A DNA stretch of 12,282 nt from positions 1 through 12,282 of the forward strand of contig DATHVI010000109.1 in assembly GCA_035461385.1 (NCBI GenBank), in the 5' to 3' direction. The DNA comes from DATHVI01 sp035461385. GTDB taxonomy: Bacteria; Actinomycetota; Thermoleophilia; Solirubrobacterales; 70-9. Numbering within the stretch: the stretch's first letter is position 1; each line of letters begins with the position of its first letter. The notes beneath the pieces are model-generated. The model saw nothing but the letters and a program-made list of their open reading frames with translations. It was not told the DNA's origin and ran no database searches. This document shows, in pieces, positions 5,707 to 11,377 of this stretch. A program made the translations under genes and the position numbers.

Positions 5707-6960
5707 ATGGCGCTCTCCAGCACCACACCGTTCCGGCGCGAGCTCGAGCGCGCCTTCCCCGACCGCCCGTTCACGGTCGCGCTCTGGGACGGGACCCGGG
5801 TCGAGCCGACCCGCCCCGGGGGTCCCACCTTCACCGTCCGCTCCCGGTTGGCGCTCGCCCACGCGCTGCTCTCCCCCGGGCAGCTCGGGATCGGTCGCGC
5901 CTACGTCGCCGGCGAGCTCGAGGTCGACGACATCGACCTCGCGATCGACCTGCTCGAGCACTGGAAGCCGCCGGGGCTCGACGCCGGCGCCCGGGCGCGG
6001 CTCGCCCTCGCGGCGCTGCGCGCGGTCGGGCCGATCCGGCCGCCGCGGCCGCCGCGCGCCGAGCTTCGCCCGCGCGGCTCGCGGCGCTCGCGCGAGCGCG
6101 ACGCGCGCGCCGTACGCCACCACTACGACCTGCCGCCGGAGTACTTCGCCCTCTTCCTCGACTCCTCGATGACCTACAGCTGCGCGGCATTCGATCGCGA
6201 CCGGCGCTGGCGAGGCGAGGTCGTCCACGAGGGGGCCGCCGCCGATCCCGACGAGACCCTCGACCGCGCCCAGGAGCGAAAGCTCGAGCTGATCTGCCGC
6301 AAGCTCGACCTCACGGCGGGCGAGCGGGTCCTCGACGTCGGCTGCGGGTGGGGGAGCTTCCCGGTCTGGGCGGCGAGCCGCCACGGGGTCGAGGTCGTCG
6401 GGATCACGCTCTCGGAGCCGCAGGCACGGGTAGCGCGCGAGCGGGTGGCCGAGGCGGGCGTCGGCGACCGGGTCGAGATCCGGGTGATGGACTACCGCGA
6501 GCTCGCCGGCGAGCGCTTCGACGCGATCGCGTCGATCGGGATGGTCGAGCACGTCGGCGCCGAGCGAATCGATCTCTACGCCGAGCGCCTCGCGGGGCTC
6601 CTGCCCGCGGGCGGGCGGCTGCTCAACCACGGGATCGCCCGGCTTCGCCACACCGACCCCGCGGCCGGCCCGTTCTCGGAGCGCTACGTCTTCCCCGACG
6701 CCGATCCGCTCCACCTCTCCCGGGTGCTGCTCGCGCTCGAGCGGGCGGGATTCGAGACCGAGCACACGGAGGGCTTCAGGGCCGACTACGCCGAGACGCT
6801 CCGCCACTGGGCGCGGCGGCTCGACGCGCGCCTCGACGACGCCATCCGGCTCGCCGGCCCCGAACGGGTGCGCGTCTGGCGCCTCTACCTCCGCGCCGCC
6901 CGCAACGGCTTCGAGACCGGCTTCACCTCGATCTATCAGGTCCTCGCGCGTCGAGCCTGA
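5707..6960 (+). CDS. Cyclopropane-fatty-acyl-phospholipid synthase family methyltransferase
   Basis: A 417-residue S-adenosylmethionine-dependent enzyme that adds a methylene or methyl group to double bonds of membrane phospholipid acyl chains. The N-terminal domain (about 1-130) is followed by the substrate/bicarbonate region with HHYDL (138-142) and MTYSCA. The SAM-binding Rossmann domain has VLDVGCGWGSF (208-218), and MVEHVG (279-284) is the conserved active-site loop. The C-terminus FETGFTSIYQVLARR is the family signature ending (usually Q.xLF/YQxVl.R). All hallmark residues are present and length is normal. A basic, arginine/proline-rich stretch (about 108-135) links the two domains. It stands alone behind its own promoter, with a LysR gene 96 bases downstream on the same strand. 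A desaturase that makes the double bonds such enzymes use is encoded about 2.5 kb away. Methylation giving 10-methyl branches instead of a ring is also possible. Confidence 0.92.
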   Translation: MALSSTTPFRRELERAFPDRPFTVALWDGTRVEPTRPGGPTFTVRSRLALAHALLSPGQLGIGRAYVAGELEVDDIDLAIDLLEHWKPPGLDAGARARLALAALRAVGPIRPPRPPRAELRPRGSRRSRERDARAVRHHYDLPPEYFALFLDSSMTYSCAAFDRDRRWRGEVVHEGAAADPDETLDRAQERKLELICRKLDLTAGERVLDVGCGWGSFPVWAASRHGVEVVGITLSEPQARVARERVAEAGVGDRVEIRVMDYRELAGERFDAIASIGMVEHVGAERIDLYAERLAGLLPAGGRLLNHGIARLRHTDPAAGPFSERYVFPDADPLHLSRVLLALERAGFETEHTEGFRADYAETLRHWARRLDARLDDAIRLAGPERVRVWRLYLRAARNGFETGFTSIYQVLARRA

Positions 6961-6982
6961 CCACCGGTTGCAGACGGCGGTC
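6959..6982 (+). terminator. Weak hairpin at the cyclopropane synthase stop
   Basis: GACCACCG (6959-6966) and CGGCGGTC (6975-6982) pair with one A-C mismatch around eight bases. It overlaps the stop codon and has no T-tract. Confidence 0.25.
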
Positions 6983-7019
6983 ATCAGCGGATGTGATCGA
7001 TCGCAGCACGAACTTGTCT

Positions 7020-7025
7020 TTGACT
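7020..7025 (+). promoter_or_regulatory. Possible -35 element of the LysR gene
   Basis: TTGACT lies 31 bases before the LysR ATG at 7057 and matches a housekeeping -35 well. No good -10 is found at 17 bases; ACCATG or CATGTA at 7044-7051 are weak options. The AT-richer stretch 6990-7030 is also where a LysR-type autoregulatory site would be expected. Confidence 0.3.
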
Positions 7026-7056
7026 TCTAGGTCGCCCACCCGCACCATGTACGGCC

Positions 7057-7998
7057 ATGGAATTCAGGCACCTCCGCACCGTCGCCGCCGTCGCCCGCCA
7101 TCGATCGTTCACCAAGGCCGCCGAGGAGCTCTACGTCGCCCAATCGGCGATCTCGCAACAGATCCGCCGGCTCGAGGCCGAGCTCGGGATCGAGATCTTC
7201 CGCCGCAACAGCCGCTCGGTCGAGCTGACCGAGGAGGGCGAGGTGATCCTCGCCCAGGCGCACCGCGTCCTCGCCGAGGTCGACGACCTCCACAACCAGC
7301 TCGAGGAGCTGACCGGGCTCCTGCGGGGCACGGTGCGGATCGGCGGCACCTACCCGTTCGGGCCCTACGACCTCTACGGGGTCCTGGCCGAGTTCCGCGG
7401 CATGCACCCCGGGGTCTCGATCCACATGGTCGAGGACACGCAGGAGGAGATGCTGGCGATGGTCCGCGAGGACGAGCTCGACTGCGCCTTCGCCTCGGTC
7501 GACCCCGACGCGATCGGCCGTGACTTCGCGGCGACGCTGCTGTGGGAGGACGAGTTCGTCGCCGTCTCGGCGGTCGACCACCCGTTCGCCGACCGGACCG
7601 GGATCACCTTCGAGCAGCTCGCCGCCGAGGACCTGATCACGCACCGCGACAACTCGGCGCTGCGCCGGCGCCTCGAGGCGACGCTCGGAAAGCGCGGCCT
7701 CGAGCCCCGGATCGCCTTCGTCTGCACCGAGATGACCGCGGTCCGGGCGCTCGCCTCGAAGGGCCTCGGGGTCGCGGTGCTGCCGCGCTCGGTCGCCGAG
7801 CAGGACGGCCCGCCGATCGCGCTCCGCCCGTTCCGCCCCGAGCCGATCACCTGGCCGGTGGCGCTCGTCTGGCGCGCGACCCGGCGCCAGCCGCCGGCAG
7901 CGAAGGCGTTCCTGAAGCTCGCGCTCGCCCGCGCCGAGGCCGACGCCGCGGGCGAAACCGAGGCCCCGGTGACCGCCGAGCTGGCGAGCATCGCCTGA
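7057..7998 (+). CDS. LysR-family transcriptional regulator
   Basis: A 313-residue protein with standard LysR architecture. The N-terminal winged helix-turn-helix (about 1-60) shows FTKAAEELYVAQSAISQQIR, with FRRNSRSVELTEEGE as the wing. A linker helix leads to a periplasmic-binding-like effector domain from about residue 91 (GTVRIGGTYPFG) to about 295, with SKGLGVAVLPRSV near the end. Such proteins bind promoter DNA as tetramers and respond to a small ligand. The ligand cannot be inferred. No divergent target gene faces it; the gene upstream (cyclopropane synthase) is on the same strand, so it is not the usual divergent LysR-target pair. A GTG/ATG just upstream (7047) is out of frame, supporting the start at 7057. 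A short alanine-rich tail follows the effector domain. Confidence 0.93.
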   Translation: MEFRHLRTVAAVARHRSFTKAAEELYVAQSAISQQIRRLEAELGIEIFRRNSRSVELTEEGEVILAQAHRVLAEVDDLHNQLEELTGLLRGTVRIGGTYPFGPYDLYGVLAEFRGMHPGVSIHMVEDTQEEMLAMVREDELDCAFASVDPDAIGRDFAATLLWEDEFVAVSAVDHPFADRTGITFEQLAAEDLITHRDNSALRRRLEATLGKRGLEPRIAFVCTEMTAVRALASKGLGVAVLPRSVAEQDGPPIALRPFRPEPITWPVALVWRATRRQPPAAKAFLKLALARAEADAAGETEAPVTAELASIA

Positions 7999-8048
7999 GG
8001 GCCCGGCCTGCCCGCAGCGGCGGCCGGCCCCGCGGCGCCCCTGGCCTA

Positions 8049-8070
8049 GACAGCGGCGCAGCCGCTTGTC
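8049..8070 (+). terminator. Hairpin terminator downstream of the LysR gene
   Basis: GACAGCGGC (8049-8057) pairs with GCCGCTTGTC (8061-8070) around a GCA triloop, with one bulged T: nine paired bases starting 50 bases after the LysR stop. The descending arm ends in TTGTC, a modest T-rich end for this genome. Confidence 0.5.
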
Positions 8071-8122
8071 ATCGAACACGGCATCGAGCGGCGGGTTAGC
8101 TCAAGGCGCCCACACCCTGTCC

Positions 8123-8151
8123 TTGTCGGGCTCTGTCCGCGGATGGACAAG
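8123..8151. promoter_or_regulatory. Inverted-repeat cluster upstream of the PP2C phosphatase gene
   Basis: CTTGTC (8122-8127) is mirrored by GACAAG (8146-8151). Nested inside, TGTCC and GGACA form a second inverted pair around six bases. Overlapping dyads about 60-90 bases ahead of a start are the usual form of an operator. No -10/-35 pair can be fixed with certainty in the 214-base gap, although TTGACT at 8194-8199 and GGAAC sites are present. Confidence 0.3.
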
Positions 8152-8212
8152 TGGCTGGCGATGCGACACGATACGACAGGAACCCGGACCCCCTTGACTC
8201 GACGGAACGGGC

Positions 8213-9163
8213 GTGAGCGAAGAGCGTCGCAAGGATGATCAAGAGCTTCGGCGGCTGCGCTCGGAGGTAGAGGCCCAGCAGCGCGACATCCGTGATCGGG
8301 ATGACCTGGAGCACCGCCAGGACACGCTGATCGCGCGACTCCGCGATGAGGCCGCGGTGCGCGAAGAGCATCTTGCCCTGCTGCGTGGGCGTCTTGAGAC
8401 GGCGGCGCAGGAGTTGGAGGATCTGCGCGCGATCCGCGATGCGCTGACCCCCCCAGAGTTGCCGCGGCGTCCCGGCTTGGAGCTGGCCGCGGCGTTCCTG
8501 CCCGCCGTCGCCGAGCGGGTCAGTGGCGACTTCTACCTGGTGGCTGAGGGGCCGCAGGATTCCACCGTGCTGGTCGTCGGCGATGTCGTCGGCCACGGTT
8601 TGCAGGCGGCGCGGCGTGCCTCGTTCATTCGAACGACGTTCGCCGCAACCGCACCGTTCTCCGATGATCCCAGTCGCCTGCTGAGCTGGGCGAACACCGC
8701 GCTGATCGAGCGGGCCGGGACCAGCGCCGAGTTCGTCACCGCCGCCTGCGTCACCTACCTCCCCAGTGAACAGCTCGTGCGCTGGGCCTACGCCGGCCAT
8801 CCTCCCGCGCTGTGGTTGGATGACGGCGAGGAGCTTACGGCGCTGAGGCAGGGAACCGTGCTCGGACTTGGCTCGGACATCGGATGCGCGGAGGGTTCGC
8901 GGGGGGCGACGGGCGGCGGGGGTGTGCTGCTCTACACCGATGGGCTGACCGAAGCACGGCGCGACGGCACGCTGTTCGGACTCGACGGCGTGAGCGGTGC
9001 GCTCGGCGGTCTTCACAAGCCCTCACCGGCCGAGGCGGTCGCCGTCCTGCGCGCACGCGTTGCCGACTTCGCCTTCGGCACGCTCACCGACGATCTCTGT
9101 CTCCTCGCCGCCCGCATCACCCAACCCGGCGCTCGAACGTCCGAGCCGTCGATCCGCCGGTGA
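8213..9163 (+). CDS. SpoIIE/RsbU-type PP2C serine phosphatase with N-terminal coiled coil
   Basis: A 316-residue protein. Residues about 1-78 are a charged coiled coil (repeated E/R/L/Q heptads). Residues about 85-305 are a PPM/PP2C phosphatase of the SpoIIE group: VSGDFYLV (103-110, with metal-binding D106), GDVVGHGLQAA (123-133), the AYAGHPPALW motif, LYTDGLTEAR (D243) and TDDLCLLAAR (D293/D294). These enzymes dephosphorylate anti-sigma-factor antagonists and so switch stress sigma factors. The coiled coil probably takes a sensory or partner input, as in RsbU. No sensor domain, kinase or STAS protein lies next to it. The start is the GTG at 8213; there is no clear ribosome binding site. Codon choice is unlike the neighbours, with many CTT, CGT, GAT, CAT and TTG codons, suggesting acquisition. 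Confidence 0.9.
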   Translation: MSEERRKDDQELRRLRSEVEAQQRDIRDRDDLEHRQDTLIARLRDEAAVREEHLALLRGRLETAAQELEDLRAIRDALTPPELPRRPGLELAAAFLPAVAERVSGDFYLVAEGPQDSTVLVVGDVVGHGLQAARRASFIRTTFAATAPFSDDPSRLLSWANTALIERAGTSAEFVTAACVTYLPSEQLVRWAYAGHPPALWLDDGEELTALRQGTVLGLGSDIGCAEGSRGATGGGGVLLYTDGLTEARRDGTLFGLDGVSGALGGLHKPSPAEAVAVLRARVADFAFGTLTDDLCLLAARITQPGARTSEPSIRR

Positions 9164-9506
9164 TTCGTCGGGACCGTATGGGCCTGGAGCAGCCTCGTCG
9201 CTAGGCGTCCGCCGGTGCGGTCGGTACCCGAGCGTCTCCTGCATCCGTTTCAACGCAGCAGCGACGCGCTAGATGCTCGTAAGGCATCAGCATCGGCGAG
9301 CAACTCCACTGAACCGCTCGACCACCTCCGTTGATGTGCGAGGGCGACCACATCGTCCGCCGAAGCGTCGCTGCGGATCAGCTCCCTGAACCGCTCCGGG
9401 TCCGTCTCATAGAGCCGGGCATCGCCTCGGGATCCGCGAAGAACTCGCGAAGGGTCTGATCGTCGATCCGGGGCGTATCACCGCCCTCGAGGGGGGGCCT
9501 GTCTAG
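9164..9506. other. 343-base region without an intact gene
   Basis: It lies between the convergent ends of the PP2C phosphatase and the desaturase. It holds a frameshifted coding remnant on the - strand (annotated separately), and close to the phosphatase a short open - strand frame including ALKRMQETLGYRPHRRT (upper end about 9270), which looks protein-like but overlaps the phosphatase antisense and has no ribosome binding site. No strong terminator hairpin was found for the phosphatase. Confidence 0.5.
9250..9506 (-). pseudogene. Frameshifted remnant resembling the N-terminal part of a Shedu/DUF4263 protein
   Basis: No single frame is open, but protein-like sequence passes from frame to frame on the - strand. 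From about 9500 to 9423 it reads GDTPRIDDQTLREFFADPEA. After a one-base shift, 9417-9334 reads RLYETDPERFRELIRSDASA then DDVVALAH. After another shift, 9328-9311 reads EVVERF, and back in the earlier frame 9306 onward reads ELLADADALRASSASLLR, ending at TGA 9250-9252. Joined, this is one continuous, plausible helical domain. Its pattern (EFFxDPEA, LYExDPERFRxLI, DVxALAHRxxxVERFxxLLxD) matches my recollection of the region before the nuclease domain of Shedu (DUF4263) immune proteins; that match is from memory and unverified. There is no start codon and no PD-(D/E)xK nuclease domain, so it is truncated at both ends. Confidence 0.5.
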
Positions 9507-9512
9507 CTAGAC
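9501..9512. repeat. 12-base perfect palindrome over the desaturase stop
   Basis: GTCTAGCTAGAC reads the same on both strands and includes the desaturase stop codon (9507-9509). Just beside it CCCTCGAGGG (9484-9493) is another perfect palindrome. Together they mark the junction between host-like DNA and the gene remnant. Confidence 0.6.
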
Positions 9513-10484
9513 GACCGCCTTCGACGCCTGGCGCTCGGGGCTGATCCGGACCACGTCCCAGACGAGCCCGAGCTTCTCGAGCCCGCGGATCACGAGCGCC
9601 GATGGGTCGAGCTGCCAGCGGCCCATGCCGTGCTCGGCCGAGGTCGGGAAGGCGTGATGGTTGTTGTGCCAGGCCTCGCCGAGCGTCAGCGGCGCGAGCC
9701 AGGCGAGGTTGCGTGACTCGTCGGGAGTGTCGAACTTGCGCCGGCCGAAGAAGTGGCAGAGCGAGTTGATGCTGTAGGTGACGTGGTGGACGAAGAACAT
9801 CCGCACCGCGCCGCCCCAAAGCAGCGCCGTCAGCCCGGCGATCACCGTGCCGCCGATTGCGACCCCGAGGCCGAACGCGACCGCGAACCCGGCGACCGCC
9901 CAGAGCAGGAAGGTGCGGTCGACGAAGCGGACGACCCGGTCCTTCTGGAGGTCGGGCGCGTAGCGGTCCTTGGCGCCGCGCTCGGTGTGGATGAAGATCC
10001 AGCCGACGTGGGCGTGGAGCAGGCCCCGCAGGGCGCCGAGCCAGCCGACGCCGTGATCGACGTGGGGGCTGTGGGGATCGCCCGGGCGGTCGGAGAACGC
10101 GTGGTGCTTGCGGTGGTCGGCGACCCAGGAGATCACCGGGCCCTCGATCGCCGCCGAGCCGAGGATCGCGAACAGCGCCCGCATCGGCGGGCTGGTCTTG
10201 AAGCTGCGGTGAGTGAACAGGCGGTGGAAGCCGATCGTCACCCCGCCCGCGGTCAGCACGTAGAGGATCGCGAACACGATCAGGTCGCTCGCGTGGAGGA
10301 TCCCCTGCCACGCCTGCCAGGCGGCGAAGCCGACGGCGAGGAACGGGACGATCGTGACGATCGCGGTGATGATCCGGTCGCGGGTCTCGTTCGCCACCGG
10401 CTGAACGTGCTCCGGGCCGGGGCGAACCTTCAGCTTCCGGTTGGTGCTCTTGGGGCTCGTGCTCTTGGCGCTGATCTCGGCCAT
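9507..10484 (-). CDS. Membrane fatty-acid (acyl-CoA / acyl-lipid delta-9) desaturase
   Basis: A 325-residue integral membrane di-iron enzyme that introduces a double bond into saturated acyl chains using O2. The three histidine clusters of the family are intact: HRLFTH (87-92), HRKHH (124-128) and HNNHH (273-277). Hydrophobic segments lie around 38-60, 67-86, 102-122 and 185-220, placing the histidine clusters on the cytoplasmic face. SINSLCHFFG and the W/GE-AWHNNHH context are typical of stearoyl-CoA-desaturase-like bacterial enzymes. Length is normal. The ATG at 10484 has an AAGGTGA ribosome binding site a few bases upstream. It follows a DUF3159 gene on the same strand after 151 bases holding a dyad over a -10-like box, so it may have its own promoter. 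An electron donor (ferredoxin or reductase) is not encoded here. Its product is a natural substrate for a cyclopropane synthase such as the one at 5707. Confidence 0.95.
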   Translation of the reverse strand: MAEISAKSTSPKSTNRKLKVRPGPEHVQPVANETRDRIITAIVTIVPFLAVGFAAWQAWQGILHASDLIVFAILYVLTAGGVTIGFHRLFTHRSFKTSPPMRALFAILGSAAIEGPVISWVADHRKHHAFSDRPGDPHSPHVDHGVGWLGALRGLLHAHVGWIFIHTERGAKDRYAPDLQKDRVVRFVDRTFLLWAVAGFAVAFGLGVAIGGTVIAGLTALLWGGAVRMFFVHHVTYSINSLCHFFGRRKFDTPDESRNLAWLAPLTLGEAWHNNHHAFPTSAEHGMGRWQLDPSALVIRGLEKLGLVWDVVRISPERQASKAVV

Positions 10485-10574
10485 CTTTCACCTTCGCTCG
10501 TCGTGCGTCCGCGGAGGTGGTGGCTGCGCGCGGGCACTGCATTGGTTCGATCGCCGGGCTTCTACCCGACGGCC

Positions 10575-10593
10575 ACGGGTGCAATCTACCCGT
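10575..10593 (-). promoter_or_regulatory. Dyad operator candidate overlapping a -10 box upstream of the desaturase
   Basis: ACGGGT (10575-10580) and ACCCGT (10588-10593) are perfect inverted repeats around seven bases. On the - strand the spacer and arm contain TAGATT (10583-10588), a good -10 hexamer about 100 bases before the desaturase ATG. A repressor bound to the dyad would block that promoter. A TetR- or FadR-like lipid-sensing repressor would fit the target gene, but none is encoded in the window. No clear -35 is seen. Confidence 0.4.
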
Positions 10594-10635
10594 CTCCGGT
10601 TAAGCCGGCGGTAAGCCGCCCCGGTGTGGTGGCTC

Positions 10636-11322
10636 TCACCCCGCACTCGACGGCGGCGGACGACGGCGCGAGAGCAGGTCCGGCTCGTAGGTGCGGAGCA
10701 CGAGCCAGGTGAGCCAGAGGCCGAGCACGAACACCGGGATGCCCATCGCAACCCGCGCCGTGCCGAGCGCGACGATGGCGCCGGCGAGGTAGAGCGGGAG
10801 CTGGACCGCGAGCCGGAGCGAGAAGATCGCGACCCAGATCCAGGTCGCGCGCGCGTAGGCGCGCAGCCGCCCGGCGTCCTCGCGCCAGCCGAGGCCCTCG
10901 CCGCGGAGCGAGCCGACGGCGAGGCCGACCGCCGGGTAGCGGACGACGATCGAGACGAAGCAACCGAGCGCGTAGCCGGCGTTGGCGAGCAGGCCGGGGA
11001 CGAAAAAGTCCTCGGCGCGGCCGGTGCGCGAGACGATGAACGCGGCGAGGCCGACGCCGAACAGCCCGGCGAGCGCGTATTGCGGCGTCTGGCCGCGGAC
11101 GATCCGCGCGAGCGCGAGCACCGCTCCCATCGCGAGCGCGATCCAGGCCGAGGTCCCAGCTTCGCCCGAGACCGTGTACGCGGTGACGAAGGCGACCGGG
11201 GGGACGACCGACTCGCCGATCCCGAGCGGCCCCCCGAGCGCCTCGAGCGCCGACGGGCGCTCGCCCTCGCGGGCGAGGGGGTGCTCACGGCCGGTGCCGG
11301 GGGCGTCGCTCATTCCGGGCAT
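10636..11322 (-). CDS. DUF3159-family multi-pass membrane protein
   Basis: A 228-residue protein with a hydrophilic N-terminus of about 30 residues and five or six hydrophobic segments. The conserved actinobacterial DUF3159 pattern is clear: LGGPLGIGESVVPPVAFVTA at about 29-48, LALARIVRGQTPQYALAGLF, SRTGRAEDFFVPGLLANAGY, VRYPAVGLAVG, and a WREDAGRLRAYARATWIW stretch before the last helices. The family has no firm function; some members sit beside deoxyuridine triphosphatase or transport genes in other actinobacteria. The ATG at 11322 may not be the true start: an in-frame ATG at 11313 (MSDAPGT) is equally plausible and gives more room for a promoter. It precedes the desaturase on the same strand and is divergent from the kinase gene, with about 55 bases between starts. 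Confidence 0.82.
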   Translation of the reverse strand: MPGMSDAPGTGREHPLAREGERPSALEALGGPLGIGESVVPPVAFVTAYTVSGEAGTSAWIALAMGAVLALARIVRGQTPQYALAGLFGVGLAAFIVSRTGRAEDFFVPGLLANAGYALGCFVSIVVRYPAVGLAVGSLRGEGLGWREDAGRLRAYARATWIWVAIFSLRLAVQLPLYLAGAIVALGTARVAMGIPVFVLGLWLTWLVLRTYEPDLLSRRRPPPSSAG

Positions 11323-11335
11323 GATTGCGGCTCGC

Positions 11336-11345
11336 GGGTTAGGGC
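11336..11345. promoter_or_regulatory. Overlapping divergent -10 candidates
   Basis: The GGGTTAGGGC stretch gives TAACCC on the - strand (13 bases before the DUF3159 ATG) and TTAGGG/TAGGGC on the + strand (upstream of the kinase GTG at 11378). The intergenic space is short, so any promoters for the two genes must overlap here. Both matches are weak. Confidence 0.25.
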
Positions 11346-11377
11346 ACCCGGAATGGGGGAATCCGTCTCCTGAGGCG

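Noticed and set aside
4975..6984. Long - strand open frame (669 codons) across the coiled-coil and cyclopropane synthase genes
   Set aside because: It crosses two genes with clear features, the divergent promoter region and the palindrome; it is a compositional shadow.
8041..8110. Possible tRNA or small RNA in the LysR-phosphatase gap
   Set aside because: Apart from the hairpin at 8049-8070, no cloverleaf arms or T-loop consensus can be drawn; a terminator explains the structure.
8096..9016. A - strand open frame (306 codons) opposite the PP2C phosphatase
   Set aside because: The + strand carries all phosphatase motifs; the - strand frame has no recognisable domain.
9023..9253. Short - strand open frame containing KRMQETLGYRPHRRT
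   Set aside because: The first part looks protein-like, but the frame overlaps the end of the phosphatase gene antisense and lacks a ribosome binding site. It may belong to the same decayed remnant, so I mention it there and do not call a gene.
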